A DNA stretch of 41,645 nt from Mycolicibacter heraklionensis (GTDB lineage: Bacteria; Actinomycetota; Actinomycetes; Mycobacteriales; Mycobacteriaceae), in NCBI GenBank assembly GCA_001673575.1, contig LZME01000114.1, positions 1 to 41,645 on the forward strand. The letters are read 5' to 3'. The notes under the pieces were generated by a model. That model searched no databases, was not told where the DNA came from, and saw nothing but the letters and a program-made list of their open reading frames with translations. The stretch's first letter is position 1. The number at the start of each line of letters is the position of its first letter. The translations under genes were made by a program, and so were the position numbers. Below are positions 1-8,754 of this stretch, in pieces.

Positions 1-691
1 GCCCGTTGGACAGGAACACCCCGTCGGGCTTCAGGTCGGCGATCGCCGCGAAGTCCACCGACGACGGCAGTACGTGGCTGCGGATTCCGCGCCGCGAGAA
101 GTTTCGCGGCGTGTTGGTCTTGATGCCCAGGTCCAGCGCGGCGATGGTGAACCGGTGTGCGCCCTCGGGTTCCACCACGTATCCCGCGTCGGTGCTGACC
201 TGGCCGGCGAGGTCGGCGCCGAGCATCGACGGCTGTTCGCGGACCCGGGTCACCAGCTCATCCGGCGATGCCAGCGCGTCACCGGAGAACACCCCGGCCT
301 TCATCGATCCGTGATTGCGCAGGTGACGCACGATGGTCCGGGTGTCAACCCCGGCGATACCGACGATACCCTGGCGGACCAGCTCGTCGTCCAGCGTGCC
401 GGTGGCCCGCCAGTTCGACGCGCGCGGCGACGGGTCACGCACCACATAGCCCGCCACCCAGATCTTTTCGTCGCGGCTCTCCCCGTCCTCGCGGTTCCAG
501 CCAGTGTTGCCGATCTGCGGTGCGGTGGCCACCACGATCTGCCGGTGATAACTGGGGTCGGTCAGGGTCTCCTGGTACCCGGACATGCCGGTGGAGAACA
601 CCGCCTCGCCCAAGGTCTGTCCCACGGCCCCGAACGGTGTTCCGGTGAACGTCCGGCCGTCCTCGAGAACCAGCACCGCTCGCGAGTTCAT
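1..691 (-). CDS. carA: Carbamoyl-phosphate synthase small subunit, N-terminal part (cut by window edge)
   Basis: Small, glutamine-amidotransferase subunit of carbamoyl-phosphate synthase; it supplies ammonia from glutamine to CarB for pyrimidine and arginine synthesis. The 230 visible codons read [20 protein letters not shown] and continue with the family motif [21 protein letters not shown], followed by the conserved small-subunit domain. The C-terminal class I glutaminase domain with the catalytic cysteine lies beyond the window, because the family is usually about 370-380 residues. The ATG overlaps the stop of the upstream membrane-protein gene by four bases (ATGA), which fixes the start and indicates translational coupling. 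It is the last visible gene of the pyr operon; carB and pyrF would be expected further on. Identity is secure; the gene is partial only because of the window boundary. Confidence 0.97.
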   Translation of the reverse strand, partial: MNSRAVLVLEDGRTFTGTPFGAVGQTLGEAVFSTGMSGYQETLTDPSYHRQIVVATAPQIGNTGWNREDGESRDEKIWVAGYVVRDPSPRASNWRATGTLDDELVRQGIVGIAGVDTRTIVRHLRNHGSMKAGVFSGDALASPDELVTRVREQPSMLGADLAGQVSTDAGYVVEPEGAHRFTIAALDLGIKTNTPRNFSRRGIRSHVLPSSVDFAAIADLKPDGVFLSNG

Positions 692-1215
692 CTGTCGTCT
701 TCCTCTTCTTCTAACCAACGGCTGTGCTCAGTCCGGTCGTCCGCGCGGAAGCCGGTGTCTATCTCGGTGCCCGACGGCAGTCGCCAGCGGATCGCCAGCA
801 CCCCGTCGGAGGGTCGGGTGGGCAAGGAAGGAATCGTGCGCCCGGCGATGCCGCGTTCGGTGCGGACCGCGATCACCGTGTCTGCGGGAATCCAGATCGG
901 CCGGGCGCCGCTGCGCTGCACCATGATTCCTTCGGGGTAGCGGGTCAGCACCGCCTTGGTGCGATAGCCCAGGTCGCCGACCACCACCCGGTCGTTCCAC
1001 TTCGGGGCCAGCGTGCACCCCAGGTACTGCCCGCGGGTGGCAGCCACGGTCGGCGCCCCCACGGTGTCGGGCACCGTCGGCAGGGTCCCGATCAGCGCGT
1101 CCTGCAGCTGGCCGCGGCGGCGCCAGCCGCGCATCATCAGTCGGATCACCACGCCGATCAGCACCACCAGCAGAAAAGCGAAGACCAGCGAGCCGATCAA
1201 CGTGGGGGTGTTCAT
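688..1215 (-). CDS. Membrane-anchored PH-like domain protein of the pyr operon (Rv1382 type)
   Basis: Protein of 175 residues with one N-terminal membrane segment (about residues 6-27, [20 protein letters not shown]) followed by a basic stretch (RGWRRR), which suggests the bulk of the protein is cytoplasmic. The remainder is a compact beta-rich domain of the bacterial PH-like type, ending in an acidic tail (WLEEEEDDR). It sits between pyrC and carA with 4-base overlaps on both sides, the same place as Rv1382 in the M. tuberculosis pyr operon. No enzymatic motif is visible and its role is not known. The constant position suggests a link to pyrimidine or carbamoyl-phosphate enzymes at the membrane, but that is inference. 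Confidence 0.85.
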   Translation of the reverse strand: MNTPTLIGSLVFAFLLVVLIGVVIRLMMRGWRRRGQLQDALIGTLPTVPDTVGAPTVAATRGQYLGCTLAPKWNDRVVVGDLGYRTKAVLTRYPEGIMVQRSGARPIWIPADTVIAVRTERGIAGRTIPSLPTRPSDGVLAIRWRLPSGTEIDTGFRADDRTEHSRWLEEEEDDR

Positions 1216-2504
1216 GCCGGGCTCTTCCCGTCCCGGGCGGTGATCCGGCCGCGCAGCAAGGTCGCGGTGACGGTCGCGGGCAAGGTCATGTCTTCATAGG
1301 GGGTGTTGTCCGAGCGGCTGGCCAGCTGCGCACCGGTGACCACCCAGGTGGTGTCGGGATCGATGATGGTCAGGTTGGCCGGCTCGCCCACCTCTAATGG
1401 ACGGCCCTGGTCGGGCAGGCCGACGATCTGGGCCGGCCGCTCGCTCATCACGCGGGCCACGTCGCGCCAGGTCAACAGGCCGGTCTGCACCATCGTGGCC
1501 ACCACCACCGACAGTGCGGTCTGCAGGCCCAACATTCCGGGCCGGGCCGAGGCGAATTCGCAGGTCTTCTGGTGTTCGGCGTGCGGGGCGTGATCGGTTG
1601 CCACGCAGTCGATCACGCCGTCGGCCAGGGCGCGGCGCAGGGCGACTGTGTCACTGGCCTCGCGCAGCGGCGGGTTGACCCGGTTCATCCCGTCGTAGTC
1701 GACGAGCCGGCTGTCATCGAGCATCAGATGATGCGGGGTGACTTCGGCAGTCACCGAGATACCTTGCGCCTTAGCCCATTTGAGGAGCTCGACCGTCCCG
1801 GCGGTGGACGCATGGCAGATGTGCAGTCGGGCGCCGGCGTCGCGGGCCAGCAGGACGTCCCGGGCCACGATCGACTCTTCGGCTACGCGCGGCCAGCCGG
1901 CCAGGCCCAGCCGGGCGGCGTTGGGCCCCTCGTGGGCGACCGAGCCGACAGTCAGCCGCGGCTCCTCGGCGTGCTGGGCGATCAACACCCCCAGTCCGGT
2001 CGCGTACTCCAGCGCGCGTCGCATCACCAGCGGGTGGTCCACACAGACACCGTCGTCGGAGAACATCCGAACACCGGCGGTACCGGCGGCCATCATGCCC
2101 ATCTCGGTCAGCTGCGTGCCGCCCAGTCCGACCGTGACGGCGCCGACGGGGTGCACGTCGACCAGGCCGATCTGCTGGCCGCGCGCCCAGACATGGTCGG
2201 TGACCACCGGAGAGTCGGCCACCGGATCGGTGTTGGCCATCGCGAACACCGCGGTGTAGCCGCCCAGGGCCGCCGCCGCCGAGCCGGTTTCGATGTCCTC
2301 GGCGTACTCGCGTCCCGGTTCACGCAGATGGGTGTGCAGGTCGACGAAGCCTGGTAGCAACACCTGTCCGGGCGCATCAATGACCTCGCAGTCGTCCGAC
2401 ACGGACAGTCCGGTCCCGATCTGGGCGATCTGGCCGTCTTCCACCAGGACGTCGACCTGGTCACCTTCGCCGTAGCACCGCACTCCGCGAATCAGCACGC
2501 TCAC
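1212..2504 (-). CDS. pyrC: Dihydroorotase
   Basis: Zinc amidohydrolase that interconverts carbamoyl aspartate and dihydroorotate, third step of UMP synthesis. The 430-residue protein has the metal-binding motif [10 protein letters not shown] with H57 and H59, the [13 protein letters not shown] region, and the catalytic segment CVATDHAPH with D304. Length fits the class I bacterial enzyme. The start is GTG at 2504, overlapping the pyrB stop by four bases (GTGA); the protein begins [10 protein letters not shown]. Its own stop overlaps the start of the membrane protein in the same way. It is the third gene of the operon pyrR-pyrB-pyrC-membrane protein-carA and should share the PyrR-controlled transcript. 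Confidence 0.97.
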   Translation of the reverse strand: MSVLIRGVRCYGEGDQVDVLVEDGQIAQIGTGLSVSDDCEVIDAPGQVLLPGFVDLHTHLREPGREYAEDIETGSAAAALGGYTAVFAMANTDPVADSPVVTDHVWARGQQIGLVDVHPVGAVTVGLGGTQLTEMGMMAAGTAGVRMFSDDGVCVDHPLVMRRALEYATGLGVLIAQHAEEPRLTVGSVAHEGPNAARLGLAGWPRVAEESIVARDVLLARDAGARLHICHASTAGTVELLKWAKAQGISVTAEVTPHHLMLDDSRLVDYDGMNRVNPPLREASDTVALRRALADGVIDCVATDHAPHAEHQKTCEFASARPGMLGLQTALSVVVATMVQTGLLTWRDVARVMSERPAQIVGLPDQGRPLEVGEPANLTIIDPDTTWVVTGAQLASRSDNTPYEDMTLPATVTATLLRGRITARDGKSPA

Positions 2505-3469
2505 AGCTCTGCCTCCCCCGGGGATTCGCTACCCACCAGCAGATGGAACAGCACCGCCATCCGCACATGCACACCGTTGGAAACCTGTTGCAGCACCGCG
2601 GATTGCGACGAGTCGGCTACCGACGAGGAGATCTCCATGCCGCGCAGCATCGGACCGGGGTGCAGCACCACCGCGTGGTCGGGCAGCATCGCCCGACGCT
2701 TCTCGCTCAATCCGTAGCGCACCGAGTACTCCCGCGTCGACGGGAAGAATCCGCCGGTCATCCGTTCGGCCTGCACCCGCAGCATCAGCACCGCGTCGGC
2801 GGCCGGCAACTCGGCGTCGAAGTCATGCGAGACCGTCACCGGCCAGTCGGCCACCCCGACCGGCAGCAGGGTCGGTGGAGCTACCAGCACTACCTCGGCG
2901 CCCAGGGTCGACAGCAGGCTCACGTTGGAGCGCGCCACCCGGCTGTGCACGATGTCGCCGACGATGACGACGCGGCGGCCCTCGATGCCGCCGAGCCGCT
3001 GACGCAGCGTCAGGGCGTCGAGCAATGCCTGGGTGGGGTGCTCGTGGGTGCCGTCACCGGCGTTGATCACCGCCGGGGCTGTGGCATCGGCGGCCAGAGC
3101 CTCCGCGGTCCACTCGGAAAGCAGGTGCGCCGCGCCCGACGACGGATGGCGGATGATCAGCGCGTCGGCGCCGGCCGCGCGCAACGTCAACGCGGTGTCG
3201 CGCAGCGACTCGCCCTTGTTGACCGAGGATCCCGACGCGGACACGTTGATCACGTCGGCGCTCATCCACTTACCGGCCACCTCGAAGGAGACCCGGGTCC
3301 GGGTGGAGTTCTCGTAGAACATGGTGATCACCGTGCGCCCGCGCAGGGTGGGCAGCTTTTTGACCTCGCGCCCCACCAGCGCCTGAGCGAAGCGGTCGGC
3401 GTCGTCGAGGATCGCGGTGGCCTCATCACGGCTCAAGTCGCCGGCTGCCAGCAGATGCCTGGTGCTCAT
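2501..3469 (-). CDS. pyrB: Aspartate carbamoyltransferase catalytic subunit
   Basis: Condenses carbamoyl phosphate with L-aspartate to give N-carbamoyl aspartate, the committed step of pyrimidine synthesis. The 322-residue protein shows the carbamoyl-phosphate motif STRTRVSFE (S55-T56-R57-T58-R59), the [12 protein letters not shown] segment and the C-terminal [11 protein letters not shown] motif, all characteristic of the family. The ATG at 3469 overlaps the pyrR stop by four bases. No pyrI regulatory-chain gene is present nearby, as expected for actinobacteria. Regulation is therefore probably through PyrR on the shared leader, rather than an allosteric partner encoded here. Confidence 0.98.
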   Translation of the reverse strand: MSTRHLLAAGDLSRDEATAILDDADRFAQALVGREVKKLPTLRGRTVITMFYENSTRTRVSFEVAGKWMSADVINVSASGSSVNKGESLRDTALTLRAAGADALIIRHPSSGAAHLLSEWTAEALAADATAPAVINAGDGTHEHPTQALLDALTLRQRLGGIEGRRVVIVGDIVHSRVARSNVSLLSTLGAEVVLVAPPTLLPVGVADWPVTVSHDFDAELPAADAVLMLRVQAERMTGGFFPSTREYSVRYGLSEKRRAMLPDHAVVLHPGPMLRGMEISSSVADSSQSAVLQQVSNGVHVRMAVLFHLLVGSESPGEAEL

Positions 3470-4038
3470 CGGGTAATCACCACCTGGTCGCGACCGTCGT
3501 GTTCAGCCAGTAGGACGTGCACGCTTTCGCCGCGGGCGGTCGGCACGTTCTTGCCGACGTAGTCGGCGCGCACCGGCAGTTCGCGGTGGCCGCGGTCCAC
3601 CAGCACGGCCAACTGCACGATCCGGGGCCGGCCGACGTCGCGCAGCGCGTCCAGTGCGGCCCGTACCGATCGGCCGGCGAAGAGCACGTCGTCGACCAGG
3701 ATCACGCACGCGTCGTCGATGCCGCCCGCCGGAATCGAGGTGGGTTCCAGGGGCCGCGGGGGTTGACGCATCAGGTCGTCGCGGTACAAGGTGATGTCCA
3801 GCGCGCCGTGCGCGACGTCGACCCCGCAGAATTCGCTGATCTTGGCGGCCAGCCGCTGGGCCAGGGTGACACCGCGGGTGGGAATACCCAACAGCACGAC
3901 GCGCGGAGCGTTAGCCCTATCGGGGTCGTCTAAGGCCGTCTTCTCGATGATCTGATGCGCGATCCGAGAAATAGTGCGACCCACATCCGCCGAGGACATC
4001 AATTCCCGGTCGGTGCTGGAATTACCGGCAGCGCCCAT
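3466..4038 (-). CDS. pyrR: Bifunctional pyr operon regulator / uracil phosphoribosyltransferase
   Basis: PyrR binds the pyr mRNA leader when UMP is abundant and often has weak uracil phosphoribosyltransferase activity. The 190-residue protein has the PRPP-binding signature [10 protein letters not shown] (about residues 105-114), the [10 protein letters not shown] segment and the C-terminal [10 protein letters not shown]. The start chosen is the ATG at 4038 (MGAAGNSS), which agrees with the length of mycobacterial PyrR. The open frame extends 41 codons further upstream, but that stretch covers the Shine-Dalgarno sequence (AAGGAGG, 4053-4059) and the leader hairpin, so it is untranslated. The Shine-Dalgarno to ATG gap is rather long (14 bases). 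First gene of the operon. Confidence 0.95.
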   Translation of the reverse strand: MGAAGNSSTDRELMSSADVGRTISRIAHQIIEKTALDDPDRANAPRVVLLGIPTRGVTLAQRLAAKISEFCGVDVAHGALDITLYRDDLMRQPPRPLEPTSIPAGGIDDACVILVDDVLFAGRSVRAALDALRDVGRPRIVQLAVLVDRGHRELPVRADYVGKNVPTARGESVHVLLAEHDGRDQVVITR

Positions 4039-4061
4039 GCGAAACCGCAGGACCTCCTTCT

Positions 4062-4077
4062 CCGCCTCGCAGGACGG
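4062..4077 (-). promoter_or_regulatory. Candidate PyrR-binding hairpin in the pyrR leader
   Basis: On the minus strand this reads CCGTCCTGCGAGGCGG. CCG pairs with CGG, one T is unpaired, then CC pairs with GG around the loop TGCGA. The core TCCTGCGAGGC agrees with the known PyrR-binding loop type (UCCnGnGAGGC) of Gram-positive pyr leaders. It ends two bases before the strong Shine-Dalgarno AAGGAGG at 4053-4059, so bound PyrR could block ribosome entry. This matches the translational repression described for M. smegmatis pyrR. Folding was done by eye. Confidence 0.7.
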
Positions 4078-4105
4078 ATCGTTAAAGGATGTCGAACTGC
4101 CGGGT

Positions 4106-4111
4106 AGCTTA
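4106..4111 (-). promoter_or_regulatory. Possible -10 element of the pyr operon
   Basis: TAAGCT on the minus strand fits the mycobacterial TANNNT -10 pattern. Starting transcription about 7 bases downstream (near 4099) would give a leader of about 60 bases that contains the whole PyrR-type hairpin and the Shine-Dalgarno sequence. No good -35 hexamer is seen at the usual distance. Confidence 0.4.
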
Positions 4112-4233
4112 ACATCCGCCCACGGGCTGCCTTGCGCGGGCGTGCGCGGATGTGCGCGCAAGTACGGCGTGTCGGCCTACAGACACGCACCCTCGCGCAG
4201 GAAGGTAAGGACGCCCGGACCCGGGGACGCCGC

Positions 4234-4239
4234 TAACCT
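4234..4239 (+). promoter_or_regulatory. Likely -10 element giving a leaderless transcript
   Basis: TAACCT (TANNNT) lies six bases before the GTG at 4246, so transcription would begin at or next to the start codon. No Shine-Dalgarno sequence is present before this GTG, which supports a leaderless mRNA, a common arrangement in mycobacteria. Confidence 0.5.
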
Positions 4240-4245
4240 GACCGG

Positions 4246-5448
4246 GTGAATCTCGACCCGAATCAGGCGCCGCTGCGCGAGGCCTGCGACACCGGCCTGC
4301 TCGCCGGAGTGGTGACGCTCGTCTGGCAAGGCGGCTCGGTGCTGCAGGTCAACGAGATCGGCCATCGCGATGTCGGCGCCGGCCTGCCGATGACCCGCGA
4401 CACGATCTTCCGGATCGCCTCCATGACCAAGCCGGTCACCGTCGCCGCCGCGATGACCCTGGTCGACGAAGGACGGCTGCGGCTGACCGACCCGATCGCG
4501 CACTGGTTGCCGGAGTTCGCCGCGCCGCGGGTGCTGGTCGACCCGGCCGGTTCGCTGGAATCCACCACCGCGGCGCGGCGCGCCATCACGGTCGGCGATC
4601 TGATGACGCACCGCTGCGGCATCGGCTACGGGTTCTCGGTACCCGGTCCGATCGCGCGGGAGTACCAGCGGCTGCCCTTCGGGCGCGGGCCCGAGGCCTG
4701 GCTGACGGCGCTGGCAGCACTTCCCCTAGTGGATCAGCCCGGAGAGCGCGTCACCTACGGCCACGGCACCGACGTGCTGGGCGTGCTGATGTCGCGGATG
4801 GAGGGCAAGCCGCTACCGCAGGTGGTCGAGGAACGGATCCTGGGCCCGCTGGGGATGACCGACACCGGTTTCTGCGTCACACCGCAGGCACGCGGGCGCA
4901 GCGCCACCATGTACCGCGTCGACGGGGACACGCTGCGCGACGACGCGTTGGGGCCGGTACCGATCGCGATGCCGGCGTTTCCCAACGCCGGGGGCGGCTT
5001 GATGTCCACCGCCGACGACTATCTGGCGTTCACCCGGATGTTGTTGGCCGACGGGATGTTCGACGGCACCCGGGTGCTCTCGGCCGAATCGGCGCGGGCG
5101 ATGCGCACCGATCAACTCACCGACGACCAGAAGCGGCACCCCTTCCTGGGCGCCCCGTTCTGGGTGGGCCGCGGGTTCGGGCTCAATTTGTCGGTGGTGA
5201 CCGACCCGGCGAAGTCCCAACCGCTGTTCGGGCCGGGCGGTGCGGGCACGTTCGGCTGGCCGGGCGCCTACGGCACCTGGTGGCAGGCGGACCCGGCCGC
5301 GGACCTGATCCTGATCTATCTGGTCCAGAACTCGCCGACGCTGTCCACCGACATGGCCGTCGCGGTCGCCGGCAACACCTCGATTGCCAAGCTGCGGGTG
5401 GCGCAGCCGAAGTTTGTCCGGCGGACCTACGCCGCCCTGGGGCTCTGA
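4246..5448 (+). CDS. Serine beta-lactamase-family hydrolase / esterase
   Basis: 400-residue member of the class C beta-lactamase/EstB-like superfamily, cytoplasmic as judged from the lack of a signal peptide. The catalytic SxxK motif is S59-M-T-K62 in FRIASMTKPVT. The second motif is Y171 in the stretch VTYGHGTDVLG, where esterases of this family often replace the classical YxN. The C-terminal part carries GPGGAGTFGWPGAYGTWW, in place of the KTG box, as in EstB-type esterases. The likely activity is hydrolysis of a short-chain ester or amide, not antibiotic resistance. The GTG start is supported by the -10 element six bases upstream. It is transcribed away from the pyr operon and ends 7 bases from the converging mycothiol-enzyme gene. 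Confidence 0.85.
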   Translation: MNLDPNQAPLREACDTGLLAGVVTLVWQGGSVLQVNEIGHRDVGAGLPMTRDTIFRIASMTKPVTVAAAMTLVDEGRLRLTDPIAHWLPEFAAPRVLVDPAGSLESTTAARRAITVGDLMTHRCGIGYGFSVPGPIAREYQRLPFGRGPEAWLTALAALPLVDQPGERVTYGHGTDVLGVLMSRMEGKPLPQVVEERILGPLGMTDTGFCVTPQARGRSATMYRVDGDTLRDDALGPVPIAMPAFPNAGGGLMSTADDYLAFTRMLLADGMFDGTRVLSAESARAMRTDQLTDDQKRHPFLGAPFWVGRGFGLNLSVVTDPAKSQPLFGPGGAGTFGWPGAYGTWWQADPAADLILIYLVQNSPTLSTDMAVAVAGNTSIAKLRVAQPKFVRRTYAALGL

Positions 5449-5455
5449 GCCTCGG

Positions 5456-6274
5456 CTAGTGGACCACGGCCAGTAGCGATGCCGCAGCCTCGGCAAGAGC
5501 ACGATCGCCGTGCAGCTCGGCGCGCCGACGTCCTTGTTCGACGGTGATCCCACGACTGGCCAGCCGCCACAGCGTGTCCTGATCCAGGCGCACCGACGCG
5601 GCGGGGTCTTCGACGAGCTCCGCAGTCAGGTCCCACCCGGTGCCGTCGGCAACCATCGACCAGCGTCCGCCGGCCGGACCGGTGATCTCGAACCGAACCG
5701 AGGTGCCACGCGGACACCTGTGGTCCTGCAGCGCGACCGGCACAGCGTGCAGGAACGTCACGAGTACCGCATGCTGCAACTTCACCTCGTCCGCGCCGGG
5801 GCGCGACACCGCGTCTCGGATCTGCTGTTGGTGCACCCAATACTCGGTGAACTCCCGAGCGATATCGAGCCAGGCCGGGCTGGTGCCGGTGCCCGCCCAC
5901 GACACGTTCAGAGCTGCGGCGCCTGCCAGATCGACGCTCGCCCAAACGGCATCCAATTGGGGGCCCAGATGAGCCAACAGATCGATCATGGTCTCGGGGC
6001 TGCACTGCCGCATCGCCCGGACAAACTCGCCGTTGACCCGGGCCAGGTAATTCGGCAGCGACTCGTCGTCGGCGAACACCGCACCGCGATGCCCGTCGCG
6101 GCCACCGGAGATGCGCCGCAGGTAATCGTTGAGGATGTGCGCGGTGAGGTCGCGCACATCCCAGCCCGGGCAGATTGTCGGCCTGTCCCAGTCCGCGGGG
6201 GCCAGCGACCTCAGTAGGTCGAGCAGCGCTTGGCGTTCCACCGCGAACAGCTGCCTGGTGTCGAGCGGGATCAT
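5456..6274 (-). CDS. DinB-fold, mycothiol-dependent maleylpyruvate isomerase-family enzyme
   Basis: 272-residue protein of the mycothiol-dependent maleylpyruvate isomerase (MDMPI) N-terminal family, a four-helix DinB fold that binds a divalent metal and uses mycothiol, the actinobacterial low-molecular-weight thiol. The three metal ligands are visible: H46 (RDLTAHILND), E144 and H148 (EFTEYWVHQQQIRDA). They match the spacing known for the C. glutamicum enzyme in the later two positions. The C-terminal part is the usual SCP2-like/MDMPI C-terminal domain. The ATG is at 6274. It is the last gene of a same-strand set after the AzoR-type reductase (51-base gap). Its real substrate is unknown; most homologues catalyse mycothiol transfer or isomerisation in detoxification. 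Confidence 0.85.
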   Translation of the reverse strand: MIPLDTRQLFAVERQALLDLLRSLAPADWDRPTICPGWDVRDLTAHILNDYLRRISGGRDGHRGAVFADDESLPNYLARVNGEFVRAMRQCSPETMIDLLAHLGPQLDAVWASVDLAGAAALNVSWAGTGTSPAWLDIAREFTEYWVHQQQIRDAVSRPGADEVKLQHAVLVTFLHAVPVALQDHRCPRGTSVRFEITGPAGGRWSMVADGTGWDLTAELVEDPAASVRLDQDTLWRLASRGITVEQGRRRAELHGDRALAEAAASLLAVVH

Positions 6275-6325
6275 CGAATTGAGTAAACCGCCTCTGCGGC
6301 CGCCCGCGCGAACGAATTCCTCGGC

Positions 6326-6949
6326 CTAGAGGCTTGCCCCCGCGCGGCGGGCCCTCTCCAGCGCCGCGTCGCGCATCTGTGCCCGCTCTTCGGCGGTCCA
6401 GCGCGTGGTCGGCTCGAAGACCAGGGTCTCGACGGCATAGCCCAGCATGGTGAACACGTACTCCAGATACGGCCGCTGGAAGTCCTGCAGGTCGGCACGG
6501 TCGCCGTCGTAGGCACTGGAGCGGGTCAAGATGAGTTGCAGCGGCTTGCCCTCCCCCAACGTGCCCACGTGCTCGCCGCGCTCGTTGAGGGTGAAGCTGG
6601 CCATCGGCTGCACGATGACGTCGATCCAGGCCTTCAGTGCATGCGGCACATGCCAATTCCACATCGGCGAGGACACCACCAGCCGATCGAATGACCGGAC
6701 CCGCTCGATCTCGGCCAGCACCTGCGACCAGATCTGCTTCTGCTCGGGGGTTCGGCGCTCGCCGTAGAGCGGAGCGAACTTGGCGAACGCTGCGTCGCGC
6801 CCGAACACCAGCATGTCGTCGGTCCACACCGAGAACCGTTCGACGTCGCCGACCGCTGCCGCGGGCGCGGCGGCCAGGAACGCCTGGGTCAGCGCCGAGG
6901 ACAGCGAGTGCTCTTGCTTCGGGCTGGCCTCCACCCACAGAGTTTTCAT
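6326..6949 (-). CDS. FMN-dependent NAD(P)H azoreductase/quinone reductase-like protein
   Basis: 207-residue flavodoxin-fold protein of the AzoR/Flavodoxin_2 family, which reduces quinones or azo compounds with FMN and NAD(P)H. Key features are the N-terminal strand and phosphate loop MKTLWVEASPKQEHSLSSAL and the FMN-binding segment SSPMWNWHVPHALKAWID (P95-M96-W97-N98). The ATG at 6949 lies 17 bases after the stop of the upstream flavin monooxygenase gene, indicating co-transcription. In this context it may supply reduced flavin to that monooxygenase, or remove quinone products. That role is inferred from the neighbourhood and not shown by the sequence. Confidence 0.85.
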   Translation of the reverse strand: MKTLWVEASPKQEHSLSSALTQAFLAAAPAAAVGDVERFSVWTDDMLVFGRDAAFAKFAPLYGERRTPEQKQIWSQVLAEIERVRSFDRLVVSSPMWNWHVPHALKAWIDVIVQPMASFTLNERGEHVGTLGEGKPLQLILTRSSAYDGDRADLQDFQRPYLEYVFTMLGYAVETLVFEPTTRWTAEERAQMRDAALERARRAGASL

Positions 6950-6966
6950 GGTGTCCTTCGCCTCGG

Positions 6967-8136
6967 TCAGATCATCGAGATCGGTGAGATCTTCACGCCG
7001 GCCTCGAGAGCGCCCGACAGCTCGCGTGCCACGTCGTAGTCGAAGACGACGTGTCCGCAGATGACGTCGACATCGCGTTTGGCGCGCTGTAGCGGGTTGG
7101 TCACGAACTGCGCGCTGGCGCCGGAGGCTTCGAGCAGATCGGCGATCACGGCCCGGGATTCGTGCACGATATAGGCGGCCGCCGCCCGGGCATCGGCCCG
7201 AACGGGGCGACCGATCCGCTCCCGCGCGTCCACCGCGTCTTGAATCCGGCCGGCGGTGTCATCGAGAAGCCCGCGCAGCGCACGCAGTCGAACTCGCGCA
7301 TCGCCGAGGCGGATCTGGGCCGCCGGCTGATTCTTCTGCGCGGCACCGGAATACGCCAGCACCCGTTCGGTCAGGCGCTCGGCGAACAGGTCGGCGACCC
7401 ATTCGGCCGACCCGAGGGCGGGCATCGCGGCGACCAGGGCCAGCGCCGGGACCATCGGCCACCGGTACGCCGAGGCGTCATGCAGCTCGGCGCCGGGGGC
7501 GGTTCCGGAGTAGATGTCGAGGACCTTGACCAGCCGGTGCGACGGGACGTGCACATCCTCGATGACGACATCGTTGGAGCCGGTGGCCCGCATACCCGCG
7601 GTGTGCCAGACGTCCTCGATACGAATGTCGGCCGCCGGGAGCAGCACCAGCGCCGGGTAGGGAGCCTCAGAGCCGTCGCTGGGCCCGCAGATCGCCCCCA
7701 CCATGATCCAGTCGGCGTCGGCCACCCCGGTCGCCCACGACCAGCGCCCGGACAGCCGGATGCCGTCACCGTCGGGCACGCCGCGCCCGGTCGGCGCCAA
7801 CGGCGCCGGGCACAGCACTGGCCCGTCGGCGAACACCTCGTCCTGGGCCTGCTCACCGAAGAGCGCCAGCATCCAGTTGTGCAGCATGTAGAACCCGAGC
7901 GTCCAGGCACTCGACGCGCAGCCGTGCGCCATGCGCCGAATCGGGTCGAGGATCTCGGGAAACTCGGCCTGCCGCCCGCCATAGCGGGCCGGCAAGAGCA
8001 GGTCGGCCAGTCCGGACTCGCGGAAGTCGTCGACGGTCTCGGCCGGCAGTCGGCGCAGCTCCTCGGCTGCTGCGGCGCGTTGCGCCAGTCTGGAGATGAA
8101 TTCCTCGGGCATCACCGGTGCCGTCATGGTCGCCAT
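6967..8136 (-). CDS. Group D flavin-dependent monooxygenase (HsaA/DszC-like, acyl-CoA dehydrogenase fold)
   Basis: 389-residue protein with the acyl-CoA dehydrogenase fold. It has the features of two-component flavin monooxygenases such as HsaA and DszC, not of true dehydrogenases. They are an N-terminal helical domain with LPARYGG, the substrate/flavin segment LSGRWSWATGVADADW (W132-S-W-A-T-G137), and a C-terminal domain ending near CGHVVFDYDVARELSG. Such enzymes hydroxylate or oxygenate aromatic or organosulfur substrates with reduced flavin from a partner. The ATG at 8136 is preceded by a -10-like TATGGT that overlaps a palindromic operator. The next gene is a flavin reductase-type protein 17 bases downstream. 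The substrate cannot be read from the sequence. Confidence 0.85.
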   Translation of the reverse strand: MATMTAPVMPEEFISRLAQRAAAAEELRRLPAETVDDFRESGLADLLLPARYGGRQAEFPEILDPIRRMAHGCASSAWTLGFYMLHNWMLALFGEQAQDEVFADGPVLCPAPLAPTGRGVPDGDGIRLSGRWSWATGVADADWIMVGAICGPSDGSEAPYPALVLLPAADIRIEDVWHTAGMRATGSNDVVIEDVHVPSHRLVKVLDIYSGTAPGAELHDASAYRWPMVPALALVAAMPALGSAEWVADLFAERLTERVLAYSGAAQKNQPAAQIRLGDARVRLRALRGLLDDTAGRIQDAVDARERIGRPVRADARAAAAYIVHESRAVIADLLEASGASAQFVTNPLQRAKRDVDVICGHVVFDYDVARELSGALEAGVKISPISMI

Positions 8137-8147
8137 GCCCGGACCGT

Positions 8148-8166
8148 ACCATACCTTTTGGTATGG
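8148..8166. promoter_or_regulatory. Palindromic TetR-type operator overlapping the monooxygenase promoter
   Basis: Perfect 7-bp inverted repeat CCATACC-TTTT-GGTATGG at 8149-8166. The core TACC-N4-GGTA is a common TetR-family operator shape. On the minus strand its right half contains TATGGT (8148-8153), a TANNNT -10 element 11 bases before the ATG at 8136. A bound regulator would block that promoter. It lies between the tetR stop (8170) and the monooxygenase start, so the adjacent TetR protein is the obvious candidate ligand. Confidence 0.75.
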
Positions 8167-8169
8167 AGA

Positions 8170-8748
8170 TCAGTGTCGCAGCATGACGTCCAGGAACTGT
8201 TCCCGCCCACTCGCCGCTCGTGCGCTCGGTGCCGAAACGGACAGATGCAGAAACCCGATTCCGGCGGCGAACGTCGCGTTGGCACGCATGTCTGCCTCAT
8301 CGGCGTCGAAGCCGTCATCGAGAAACGCCTGCCGAACCGCCTTGAGCACCCGCAGATCCGAGCTGCGGACCGCCGCGGCGACGTTGTCCTCCGACCGGGC
8401 CCATTCGCGCATGGCACGTTCGAGCATCCAATGGGCGGGCCCGACCAGGGCAGCCATCATGCGCGACAACCGCTCGCGCGGCGGCAGTTCCGACAGCGCA
8501 TCGAAGTCGCCACGGTCCGAGTCGCGCACTGCGGCAAAGGTGTCGACCAGCGCCTGCCGGTAGGTCTTCATATCGGCGAAATGCCAGTAGAAACTGCCTT
8601 TGGTGACCCCGAGCCGCTTGCAGAGCCGGTCGATGGTCAGCGCCTTAACGCCGTCTTCGGCCAGAATCCGGAAGCCGGCCTGCACCCAGTCCTGTACGGA
8701 CAGCCGGGGATTGGCACCCGACCCGCCAACTGCGTCCGACGTGGCCAT
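8170..8748 (-). CDS. TetR/AcrR-family transcriptional regulator
   Basis: 192-residue regulator. The N-terminal helix-turn-helix domain (about residues 15-65) is typical: FRILAEDGVKALTIDRLCKR followed by LGVTKGSFYWHFADMKTYR. The C-terminal part is the variable ligand-binding domain. The ATG at 8748 is only 6 bases after the stop of the AprA-like flavoprotein gene, so it can be read as the last gene of the ABC-importer operon. The next gene in the same direction is the flavin monooxygenase, preceded by a perfect palindrome that the protein could bind. This places the regulator between two functional modules. The effector is unknown. Confidence 0.9.
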   Translation of the reverse strand: MATSDAVGGSGANPRLSVQDWVQAGFRILAEDGVKALTIDRLCKRLGVTKGSFYWHFADMKTYRQALVDTFAAVRDSDRGDFDALSELPPRERLSRMMAALVGPAHWMLERAMREWARSEDNVAAAVRSSDLRVLKAVRQAFLDDGFDADEADMRANATFAAGIGFLHLSVSAPSARAASGREQFLDVMLRH

Positions 8749-8754
8749 GGCGAG

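Noticed and set aside
4246..5448. Antibiotic-resistance beta-lactamase
   Set aside because: There is no signal peptide and no KTG box, and the YxN motif is replaced by YGH; an esterase-type role is more likely.
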